A stretch of 64,000 bases of DNA from CAZKVJ01 sp964556225. Lineage in GTDB: Bacteria; Actinomycetota; Acidimicrobiia; Acidimicrobiales; Ilumatobacteraceae. The notes beneath the pieces were generated by a model. It was not told the origin of the DNA, did no database searches, and was given only the letters and a program-made list of their open reading frames with translations. Below are positions 42,585-49,249 of this stretch, piece after piece (within the stretch, counting starts at the first letter, position 1; every line of letters starts with the position of its first letter). The position numbers and the translations under genes are program-made. The stretch is from assembly GCA_964556225.1 (NCBI GenBank), contig CAZKVJ010000004.1, positions 124,001 to 188,000 on the forward strand, in the 5' to 3' direction.

Positions 42585-42611
42585 TTAGCAGTCGATCCAT
42601 TCGAGTGCTAA
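42585..42611 (+). promoter_or_regulatory. CIRCE heat-shock operator (HrcA site)
   Basis: TTAGCAGTC-N9-GAGTGCTAA matches the HrcA operator TTAGCACTC-N9-GAGTGCTAA at 17 of 18 arm positions with the exact 9-nt spacer. It lies between the -35 TTGACG and ATG 42630. HrcA bound here would block the Ruc/FmdB gene and release it on heat shock. Confidence 0.88.
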
Positions 42612-42629
42612 CCACGCCCGGAGCCGTCG

Positions 42630-42944
42630 ATGCCCACCTACGTCTACAAGTTCGTCGAGACCGGCGAGACCATCGAGGTCCAGCAGTCCTTCCACGACGA
42701 GCCGCTGACCGAGGCGGTGCACCCTGAGCGCGGCACGGTGCTCCCGGTCAAGAAGGTCTTCACACCCGTCGGCGTCACGTTCAAGGGCGGCGGCTTCTAC
42801 AAGACGGACAGCCGCGGGTCCAACGGTGGCTCGGGCTCGGGCAGCGGCGCGGCCACCTCCGGCGAGTCGTCGAGCTCCTCCTCCACCTCCTCCTCCTCCT
42901 CGTCGAGCACCACCTCGTCGAGCACCTCGTCGTCGAGCGACTGA
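42630..42944 (+). CDS. FmdB/Ruc-family protein lacking the zinc cysteines
   Basis: A 104-residue protein. MPTYVYKFVETGETIEV, QQSFHDEPLTE and KKVFTPVGVTFKGGGFYKTDSR are the FmdB core; the last 40 residues are almost all Ser and Thr with Gly and should be disordered. Mycobacterium tuberculosis Rv0991c (Ruc), a redox-regulated chaperone with a disordered tail, is of this type, lies next to the galU region and is heat-shock controlled. Here both CxxC pairs are gone (Phe8, Thr11, and AVHPERG in the second), so zinc binding and a thiol switch cannot operate. GGAG six bases upstream and the CIRCE site support the start. Confidence 0.85.
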   Translation: MPTYVYKFVETGETIEVQQSFHDEPLTEAVHPERGTVLPVKKVFTPVGVTFKGGGFYKTDSRGSNGGSGSGSGAATSGESSSSSSTSSSSSSSTTSSSTSSSSD

Positions 42945-43035
42945 CCGGGCCACTCGATAGCGTTCCCCGCCGGCAGCGCCTGCCGATCGACCGAGCGCGG
43001 TCCACGCCGAACCTCCCACCCCGCTGGAGGTTGCG

Positions 43036-43617
43036 ATGCCACCGTTGGTGCTCGCCCGTCGCCTGCTCGCCCGCCACCCCATGGCCCGCTGGGTCGCCGT
43101 GGCCGGCCTGGCGATCGTCGCCGCGATGACCGTGTCGGCGCAGCTGCGCGCCGTCGAGGCGCAGCGCCGGTCCTGGGGCGAGACCATCCCGGTGTGGGTG
43201 GCCCGCTCGACGATCGAGCCCGGCACCACCCTCGACGCCGGTCGGGTCCGCGCCGACCGCTACCCGGCGGCAATGGTGCCTCCCGGCGCGATCACCGAGC
43301 TCGGGGGCACCGCTCACCAGGTCATCGGTGCAGGCGAGATCGTGGTCGAGTCCGACGTCGCACCGACCGCTGGGCCGGCGGCGCTCATCCCCGCCGGCTG
43401 GGCCGCGGTCGCCGTGCCGATGACCGAGCTCCCGGTCGCGCCCGGCGACGTCGTGGCGGTCGCGGCGGGCGGCACGGTCGTGCCCGGGCTCGTGGTGGAC
43501 CACGCTGCGGGCACCGCCCTCGTCGCCGTCGACGAGCGGGACCTCGCCACGGTGGCCGCGGCGGTGGTGGCCGGCGATGCGATCCTCGCCCTCAGCGCCA
43601 GCCCGCCACCACCATGA
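43036..43617 (+). CDS. SAF-domain membrane-anchored protein
   Basis: A 193-residue protein with one N-terminal helix (WVAVAGLAIVAAMTVSAQL, about 23-41) and an extracytoplasmic SAF (CpaB/FlgA-like) domain: IPVWVARSTIEPGTTLDAGRVRADRYPAAMVPPGAI followed by AGEIVVESDV. Such proteins help assemble pili or bind wall glycans, but in actinobacteria they are commonly found downstream of the FmdB gene with no known role. GGAGG precedes ATG 43036 by 7 nt. It is 91 bases after the Ruc-like gene and may share its heat-shock promoter. Its end overlaps convergent uppP by 26 nt. Confidence 0.78.
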   Translation: MPPLVLARRLLARHPMARWVAVAGLAIVAAMTVSAQLRAVEAQRRSWGETIPVWVARSTIEPGTTLDAGRVRADRYPAAMVPPGAITELGGTAHQVIGAGEIVVESDVAPTAGPAALIPAGWAAVAVPMTELPVAPGDVVAVAAGGTVVPGLVVDHAAGTALVAVDERDLATVAAAVVAGDAILALSASPPPP

Positions 43618-44422
43618 CGATGACCGCGGCGCCGACCACGGCGCGGTAGATCACGAACGGAGCGAAGCTGTGCGTTCGCACCAGCTTGAGCGTGCCCCAC
43701 ACGGCGAGCCAGCCCGACAGCCCCGCCGACACCACCCCGGCGATCATGGGCGCCAGCAGCCCCTCGGGGATCCCGTCGACCACGAGGCCACCCATCTTGA
43801 ACACCACGGCGCCCAGGATGACGGGGATGCTCATCAGGAACGAGATCCGCGCCGCGGTGTCACGGTCGAAGCGGAGCAACCGGCCGGCGGTGATGGTGAT
43901 GCCCGAGCGTGAGGTGCCCGGGTTGAGGGCGAGCGCCTGAGCCGCACCCACGAGGACCGAGTCCCGGACCCCGTAGTCACCCAGGTGGCGGCGCTCCGCC
44001 AGCCGGTCGGCCAGCCCCAGCACCACGCCGCCGACGATCAGCGAGAACCCGATGATGAGGGGCGTGCCGAGCGTGGTGTCGATCCAGTCCTCCGCCAGGG
44101 CACCGACGAGAGCGGCCGGCACGACGGACAGCACCAGCAGCCACGCCAGGCGCCCCTCGGCCGTCTTCGACCGGCGGGGATGGAGCACCATCGCCGCGCC
44201 GCGGCGGACGTACACCGCGAGGTCGCTGCGGAAGTACGCCACGACGGCGACCAGCGTGCCGATGTGGAGGGCCACGTCGAACGCCTTCTTCACGCTCGGA
44301 TCGTCGATGTCGTCCCAGCCGAGCACCCACGGCACCAGCAGCAGGTGCCCGCTCGAGGAGATCGGCAGGAACTCCGACAGGCCCTGGACGACGCCCAGCA
44401 CGATGGCATGGATGATGGGCAC
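43592..44422 (-). CDS. uppP: Undecaprenyl-diphosphatase
   Basis: A 276-residue integral membrane phosphatase recycling undecaprenyl diphosphate, the lipid carrier of peptidoglycan and other wall polymers. The two active-site loops are GLSEFLPISSSGHL (residues 15-28) and NPGTSRSGITIT; about eight hydrophobic helices are visible. The start is GTG 44422; an ATG would shorten the first helix. The PHP gene lies 8 nt upstream on the same strand, so the two may be co-transcribed. Confidence 0.93.
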   Translation of the reverse strand: MPIIHAIVLGVVQGLSEFLPISSSGHLLLVPWVLGWDDIDDPSVKKAFDVALHIGTLVAVVAYFRSDLAVYVRRGAAMVLHPRRSKTAEGRLAWLLVLSVVPAALVGALAEDWIDTTLGTPLIIGFSLIVGGVVLGLADRLAERRHLGDYGVRDSVLVGAAQALALNPGTSRSGITITAGRLLRFDRDTAARISFLMSIPVILGAVVFKMGGLVVDGIPEGLLAPMIAGVVSAGLSGWLAVWGTLKLVRTHSFAPFVIYRAVVGAAVIVMVVAGWR

Positions 44423-44430
44423 CGGCGCCG

Positions 44431-45144
44431 CTACCCCCGCCCGACCGACGGGACCACCCTGGGCCGCCAGCGGCGCGGCTCGTCCCAGTGGTGGCCGACC
44501 ACCTCGGCCTCGCCCAGCTTGTCGAGGAAGTCGTGGGGTCCGTCGAAATCGGGCATTTCGACGTAGGCCGCACCCAGGGCCTCGGGCACGTGCGCATCGC
44601 TGCCGGCTCCAGCAGCCAGCCCTCGGTCGGCCGCGAACGCCCGGGCCCGCTCGTTCAGCGACCGCAGCGAGGTCTTGGCGTTGAGCACCTCGACGGCGTC
44701 GAGCAGTCCGGCGTCGGCCAGCTCGACCAGCGCGGGCTCCGACAGGTTGCGCCGCATCGGGTCGAAGGGGTGCGGCACGTACACGACACCCCCCTGAGCG
44801 CGGATGGCGGCCGCGGCGGCCGCAGCCGGCAGGCCGGCGGGGACGTGCTCGGTGAGGAACAGCCCGATGAGCTCACCGGCGTGGGTCTTCATCTCCTCGC
44901 CCACGACCACCCGGCAGGCGAGTCGGGCGGACATCTCGACGGCCCCTCGGATCGAGGCGTGGTCGGTGATGCACAGGACGTCGATGCCACTCGCCCGCAC
45001 CGCCTCGTCGAGCTCGTCGGGGGTGGTGGTCGAGTCGCCGCTCCACATCGTGTGGCTGTGCAGGTCGACGCGCACCCATCCCGCCCGGACGGGCCGCTCG
45101 AGGTGTGGATGCCGACGAACGGCATCGGAGGAGGGCGCCGCCAC
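44431..45144 (-). CDS. PHP-domain metal-dependent phosphoesterase
   Basis: A 237-residue PHP protein. Metal-site motifs are DLHSHTMWSGDST (first), CITDHASIRGAV (second), GEEMKTHAGELIGLF (third), VYVPHPFDPMRR (fourth) and GSDAHVPEALG (fifth), the complete set for a trinuclear site. Related enzymes cleave 3',5'-nucleotides or histidinol phosphate. I take GTG 45144 as the start, because TACCCT lies 8 nt before it; longer starts at 45165 or 45192 would run into the divergent reductase promoter or gene. Confidence 0.82.
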   Translation of the reverse strand: MAAPSSDAVRRHPHLERPVRAGWVRVDLHSHTMWSGDSTTTPDELDEAVRASGIDVLCITDHASIRGAVEMSARLACRVVVGEEMKTHAGELIGLFLTEHVPAGLPAAAAAAAIRAQGGVVYVPHPFDPMRRNLSEPALVELADAGLLDAVEVLNAKTSLRSLNERARAFAADRGLAAGAGSDAHVPEALGAAYVEMPDFDGPHDFLDKLGEAEVVGHHWDEPRRWRPRVVPSVGRG

Positions 45145-45152
45145 GAGGTGCC

Positions 45153-45162
45153 AGGGTACCGT
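45153..45162. promoter_or_regulatory. Overlapping back-to-back -10 hexamers at GGTACC
   Basis: TACCCT (minus, 45153-45158) lies 8 nt before GTG 45144, and TACCGT (plus, 45157-45162) lies 7 nt before GTG 45170. They share the central TA, so the two genes start from one 10-bp element with 25 bases between the start codons. Confidence 0.45.
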
Positions 45163-45169
45163 CACGGGC

Positions 45170-45970
45170 GTGCCGGCCACGTTGTTCGTCACCGGCGGAC
45201 GGGGTTTCCTCGGCCGGCGGGTCGTGTCCCGAGCGGCGGCCGCCGGGTGGGAGGTCGTCGCGCCGTCCAGCGTGGAGCTCGACGTGCGCGACGGCGCAGC
45301 CGTGGCAGCGGCGATCGCTGCGGCGCACCCACGAGGTGTGGTCCATCTCGCCTACCGGGCGGTGGAGGCCGACACGATCGTCGACGGCTCGACGAACGTG
45401 GCGCGGGCGTCCAGCGCGGCCGGCGCCCGGCTGGTGCACCTGTCCACCGACGTCGTGTTCGCCGGCCGCGATCAGCCCTATGTCGAGCGCGACCTCCCCG
45501 ACCCGGTGTTCGCGTACGGGCGGGCCAAGGCTGCGGCCGAAGTGGCGGTCGCCGCCGCCGATCCGCGTGCGGTGATCGTGCGCACGTCGCTGCTGTACTC
45601 CGATCAGCCCGACGACCTCGCCACGTGCCAGACCGACGTGACCGACCCCGGCTTCGCGTTCTTCGTCGACGAGCACCGCTCCCCCGCCTGCGTGGACGAC
45701 GTGGCGGCAGCCGTCGTGGCGCTGGCCGGCCCGCTCGCCGACGTCGTTGGACCGCTGCACGTCGCCGGACCAGAGGCGTGGAGCCGCGACCGCTTCGCTG
45801 CGCACGTCGCCCGGTGGCTCCGGCTCGACGTGTCACGGCTGCGCACGGCCCGGCGCGCTGACCTCGGGCTGGTGCGGCCCGGGCGGGTGGTGCTCGACGT
45901 GTCGCTCGCCGAGGGGCTGGGCCTCCGGTGCCGGCCCGTGGGCGAGGTGCTCAGGCCCCGCTCATCGTGA
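45170..45970 (+). CDS. RmlD-like sugar-nucleotide reductase (extended SDR)
   Basis: A 266-residue NAD(P)-dependent SDR of the RmlD (dTDP-4-dehydrorhamnose reductase) type. The dinucleotide site is LFVTGGRGFLGRRVV, the Ser in VHLSTDVVFAG and the YGRAKAAAE motif are the catalytic Ser, Tyr and Lys, and RTSLLYSDQ follows. The substrate-binding part is shorter than in most RmlD. No other rml gene is in the window, so the exact substrate is open. It starts from GTG 45170 without a Shine-Dalgarno and ends 20 nt inside convergent pmbA. Confidence 0.8.
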   Translation: MPATLFVTGGRGFLGRRVVSRAAAAGWEVVAPSSVELDVRDGAAVAAAIAAAHPRGVVHLAYRAVEADTIVDGSTNVARASSAAGARLVHLSTDVVFAGRDQPYVERDLPDPVFAYGRAKAAAEVAVAAADPRAVIVRTSLLYSDQPDDLATCQTDVTDPGFAFFVDEHRSPACVDDVAAAVVALAGPLADVVGPLHVAGPEAWSRDRFAAHVARWLRLDVSRLRTARRADLGLVRPGRVVLDVSLAEGLGLRCRPVGEVLRPRSS

Positions 45971-47291
45971 CGTCGCGGATGGTCAGGCTCACGCCGGCCG
46001 CCCGCATCGGGAGCCAGTCGACGTCGCCACCGACTTCGACCACGTCGTGGAGCATCCGCTGAAGCGTGGATGCGATCGTGAACTCGCGCACCGGGCCACC
46101 GAGCTGGCCGCCCGAGATGAGCAGGCCGGACGCACCCGTGGAGAAGTCGCCCGAGATCGGGTTCACGCCGCTGTGGAGGCCCTGCACGCTCTGGATGAGG
46201 ACCCCGTCGTCGACGTCGGCGATCAGCTGCTCCTGGGTCCTGGTGCCAGGGGTCAGCGCAAGGGCCAGGCAGCCGACGCCGGGACTGCCCCGGAAGCCGC
46301 CGCGAACCGCGTTGGCGGTACTGCGGGTGGCGGCCCGCCGGGCGCTGTAGCTGTTGTGCACGAAGCCCTGCAGCACGCCCGCATCGATGAGGACGTTGCG
46401 TCGCGCCGCGAGCCCCTCACCGTCGATGTCGGTGGCGGTGTAGGCGAGCGGGTTCGTGGGATCGTCGACGAGCGTCACCAGCGGGCTGGCAACGAGCTCG
46501 CCGACCCGCTCGGCGAAGAAGCTGCGGCCCTTGATGACCGCCTCACCGTTCAAGGTGGCGGACAGCACACCGAGCAGCTGGGCGGTGACGAACGGGTCGA
46601 GCACGACGGTGAGACGCCGGCTCTGCGGCTTCACCGCACCGAGCAGGCGGGTGGCCCGCTCGGCCGCCTCACGCGCCGCCTTCGCCAGGTCGAACGTCTC
46701 GGGATCGCGGCCGACCGCGAAGCCGAAGCCGGTCTGGGTCTCGGCGCCGTCGTCGGCCAGGGTGCTCACCGACACGTAGGCGCCGTTCTCCCGGCCGCTC
46801 ACACGGATGCCGGTGGAGGTGGCCACCGCTGCCTCGGCGAACACGTCGGAGTAGTTGGAATCGTCGACGCGCACCCGTGGGTCGGCCGCCACCGTCAGGC
46901 GCTCGAGCTCCTTGGTGAGCTCGATCTTGCGAGCCGTCGGCACCGCCTCGAGGGCGTCGCTCCACAGCTCCTGGGGGATCACCTCCACACCGTCCGGCGC
47001 GGCCAGGCCAGCCCATTCATCGGGGGTGCCGAAGCGAACGTTGTCGCGGGCCTCGGCGAGCACCTCGGCAACGGCGGCCTCGTCGAGCGTGCCGGCGTAG
47101 GCGAAGCCCGTGCGGCCATCGCGCACGATCCGCACGCCGATGCCCTCCGACTGAGCGGACACGAAGTGCTCGATCTCACCCTGGTAGACCCGGATGTCGG
47201 TCTCCCGGCCGCGCCCGACATAGGCCTCGACCTGCTCGCCGGGCTCGGCCGCGGCGATCACCCGGTCGCACAGCGCCAGCAGCTCGGTCAT
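45951..47291 (-). CDS. pmbA: TldE/PmbA-family protein
   Basis: A 446-residue PmbA (TldE) protein, the non-catalytic partner of TldD. SEGIGVRIVRDGRTGFAYAGTLDE near residue 50 and GRSFFAERVGELVASPLVTLVDDPT are family markers, and LISGGQLGGPVREFTIASTLQRML is the C-terminal signature. It lacks the HExxxH metal motif, as expected. It lies 43 bases downstream of tldD on the same strand. The TldD/E heterodimer removes leader peptides or trims unfolded peptides, including RiPP natural products; no precursor peptide gene is seen here. Confidence 0.92.
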   Translation of the reverse strand: MTELLALCDRVIAAAEPGEQVEAYVGRGRETDIRVYQGEIEHFVSAQSEGIGVRIVRDGRTGFAYAGTLDEAAVAEVLAEARDNVRFGTPDEWAGLAAPDGVEVIPQELWSDALEAVPTARKIELTKELERLTVAADPRVRVDDSNYSDVFAEAAVATSTGIRVSGRENGAYVSVSTLADDGAETQTGFGFAVGRDPETFDLAKAAREAAERATRLLGAVKPQSRRLTVVLDPFVTAQLLGVLSATLNGEAVIKGRSFFAERVGELVASPLVTLVDDPTNPLAYTATDIDGEGLAARRNVLIDAGVLQGFVHNSYSARRAATRSTANAVRGGFRGSPGVGCLALALTPGTRTQEQLIADVDDGVLIQSVQGLHSGVNPISGDFSTGASGLLISGGQLGGPVREFTIASTLQRMLHDVVEVGGDVDWLPMRAAGVSLTIRDVTMSGA

Positions 47292-47334
47292 GGCCTCCCG
47301 CCCTCGGCCGCTCGGGACGTCTCGCTCCGCTCGG

Positions 47335-48771
47335 TCATGACGCGGTGCCGCCGACCGTGAGCGCCCGCACCCGCAACGTCGGCTGGCCATCGCCCACCGG
47401 CACCCCCTGGCCATCCTTGCCGCACGTGCCGGGGTTGCCCATCGCGAAGTCGTTCCCGAGCAGGTCGATGTCGCGCAGCACCTGCGGGCCGTTGCCGATG
47501 AGGTTCCCCTCGCGGAGGGGTTCGGTGATCTCGCCACCCTCGATGAGGTACGCCTCGGTCATGCCGAACACGAAGTCACCGGTGGCGGTGTTGACACTGC
47601 CGCCCCCCAGCTTGGCGACGTACACGCCGTGGTCGGTGGCTCGCACGATGTCGTCGGGATCGTCGGCACCGTTCAGCACGAAGGTGTTGGTCATCCGAAC
47701 CATCGGCAGGTGCATGTAGCTCTGACGACGCCCATTGCCGGTCTGGCGCCGGCCCTCCTTGCGAGCCCGCAGGAAGTCCCACATGTAGTCGGTGAGGACG
47801 CCGTCCTCGATGAGCACGTTGCGCCCGCTCGGGTGGCCCTCGTCGTCGATGCCGATGGCGCCCCACTCCCCGGGCATCGTGCCGTCGTCGATCAGCGTGA
47901 CGAGGGGCGACGCCACGAGCTCGCCCACCTTGCCCTGGTAGACGCTCGCACCCTTCGACACCAGGTCGGCCTCGAGGCCGTGCCCGCAGGCCTCGTGGAA
48001 GAGCACCCCCCCGCTGCCCTGGCGGATCACCACGGGCATGCTCCCGCTGGGGGTGGGACGGGCCTTGAGCTTGGTGAGGGCCCGCTCCGCGGCGCCGCGG
48101 GCGAGCGCCTCGACGTCGACGAGGTCGAACAGCTCGAACCCGACCGTGTGGCCGGCCGAGTCGAAGCCGGTCTGCATGCCGGTGTCACCGTTCGCCACCA
48201 CGCTGATGCGCACCAGCGTTCGGACCTGCTCGTCGGCGGCCAGGAGGCCGTCGCTGTTGGCCACGAGCACCCGACGCTGGCTGTCGCCGTAGCTGGCCGA
48301 CACCTGCACCACGGCCGCTCCGGCGCCACGGGCGGCGTCGTCGATGCGCTGGAGCAGCGCGACCTTGGCCGCCTTGGGGACCGAGTCCGGCGCGACCAGC
48401 ACCTGACCGACCGGGTGGGGCGCGGCCGCACGCAGCGCGACGGTTCGGGCGCCGCCCCCGCCCTTACGGGCAGCGGCCGCTGCCGCCTCGGCGGCTTCGA
48501 GCAGGCCTCGCTCGCTCAGATCGGCGGTGTGGGCGAAGCCGGTGGTGTCGCCGGCCACCACCCGGATGCCGGCCCCACAGTCGCGGCCGCTGGTGACCTG
48601 CTCGATCCGCCCGTCGTCCAGTCCGGCGGACGTCGAGCGCTTGTCCTCGGCGTACACCTCGGCGAACTCGCCCCCCTGGCGCAGCGCCGCGCCGAGCACC
48701 CGCTCGAGCACATCCGGCTCGATCAGGTCGCCCACTGCCGCCTCGCGCACCGTCACGTCCCGCACCGTCAT
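47335..48771 (-). CDS. tldD: TldD metalloprotease
   Basis: A 478-residue TldD. The zinc site is HEACGHGLEADL (HExxxH), followed by the active-site segments SGRNVLIEDGVLTDYMWDFLRARKEG and SYMHLPMVRMTNTFV; a Cys near the C-terminus (NPGTCGKDGQG) is the usual further zinc ligand. It forms the catalytic half of the TldD/PmbA heterodimer encoded with it. ATG 48771 has TATCCT 6 nt upstream and no Shine-Dalgarno. Confidence 0.93.
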   Translation of the reverse strand: MTVRDVTVREAAVGDLIEPDVLERVLGAALRQGGEFAEVYAEDKRSTSAGLDDGRIEQVTSGRDCGAGIRVVAGDTTGFAHTADLSERGLLEAAEAAAAAARKGGGGARTVALRAAAPHPVGQVLVAPDSVPKAAKVALLQRIDDAARGAGAAVVQVSASYGDSQRRVLVANSDGLLAADEQVRTLVRISVVANGDTGMQTGFDSAGHTVGFELFDLVDVEALARGAAERALTKLKARPTPSGSMPVVIRQGSGGVLFHEACGHGLEADLVSKGASVYQGKVGELVASPLVTLIDDGTMPGEWGAIGIDDEGHPSGRNVLIEDGVLTDYMWDFLRARKEGRRQTGNGRRQSYMHLPMVRMTNTFVLNGADDPDDIVRATDHGVYVAKLGGGSVNTATGDFVFGMTEAYLIEGGEITEPLREGNLIGNGPQVLRDIDLLGNDFAMGNPGTCGKDGQGVPVGDGQPTLRVRALTVGGTAS

Positions 48772-48777
48772 GGGGCG

Positions 48778-48783
48778 AGGATA
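48778..48783 (-). promoter_or_regulatory. -10 hexamer TATCCT before tldD
   Basis: The minus-strand hexamer ends 6 nt before ATG 48771. Confidence 0.42.
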
Positions 48784-48822
48784 GCGACCAGGCCGATTTT
48801 CGACCTTCGGTGCGACCACGCG

Positions 48823-48828
48823 TAGGGT
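48823..48828 (+). promoter_or_regulatory. -10 hexamer TAGGGT before the thioesterase gene
   Basis: The plus-strand hexamer ends 8 nt before GTG 48837, which supports that start over GTG 48810. Confidence 0.4.
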
Positions 48829-48836
48829 GGGCGGCC

Positions 48837-49214
48837 GTGGCGATCACGCCGGGAGCACGAGGAGAGGCGAGCCTGGTCGTCGGCGAGGCCGACACCGCCA
48901 TCGCCATGCACAGCGGCACGGTGCCCGTGCTGGCCACCCCGCGAGTCGTCGCCTTGGTCGAGGAAGCCTCGGTCCTCGCCGTCGAGGGGTCACTGGCGCC
49001 CGGCACCACCACCGTCGGGATGCGGGTGCAGCTCGACCACCTCCAGCCGACCAAGATCGGCGACGAGGTGACCGCCGAAGCGGTGCTCGATCGGGTCGAG
49101 GGCCGCCGGCTGATGTTCACCGTCTCGGTGTCGGACCACCGTGGCCTCGTCGCCGCCGGCAAGGTCACCCGAGTGCTCGTCGACCTCGAGCGCTTCCTCG
49201 GAAAGTGCCCCTGA
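48837..49214 (+). CDS. FlK-like hotdog thioesterase
   Basis: A 125-residue single-domain hotdog protein. TPRVVALVEEAS and VQLDHLQPT supply the Thr, Glu and His of the catalytic triad seen in fluoroacetyl-CoA thioesterase FlK, and KIGDEVTAEAVLDRVEGRRLMFTVSVSD is the usual second half. Most proteins of this group act on acyl-CoA with unknown specificity; fluoroacetate detoxification should not be assumed. It stands alone, divergent from tldD and convergent with the TPP enzyme. Confidence 0.78.
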   Translation: MAITPGARGEASLVVGEADTAIAMHSGTVPVLATPRVVALVEEASVLAVEGSLAPGTTTVGMRVQLDHLQPTKIGDEVTAEAVLDRVEGRRLMFTVSVSDHRGLVAAGKVTRVLVDLERFLGKCP

Positions 49215-49249
49215 CCCCCACACGATCCGGTTCGGGGGATGGTGGGTGC

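Noticed and set aside
42825..42944. The Ser/Thr codon-rich stretch as a simple-sequence artefact or frameshift
   Set aside because: Ser-rich disordered tails are normal in actinobacterial FmdB/Ruc proteins, and the frame stays open to a proper stop.
45170..45970. A dTDP-rhamnose biosynthesis locus
   Set aside because: Only one RmlD-like reductase is present; rmlA, rmlB and rmlC are absent, so the pathway cannot be claimed from this gene.
47334..47335. A RiPP precursor peptide beside the TldD/PmbA pair
   Set aside because: The 43-base gap between the two genes and the flanks contain no small reading frame with a ribosome site; TldD/PmbA is also a common housekeeping pair.
48837..49214. Fluoroacetate resistance gene
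   Set aside because: The Thr-Glu-His triad is shared by many FlK-like proteins of unknown specificity; nothing nearby relates to organofluorine metabolism.
49215..49246. Terminator between the thioesterase and the TPP enzyme
   Set aside because: CCCCC and GGGGG runs could pair, but the inner part is poorly complementary and no shared core or T-run supports it.
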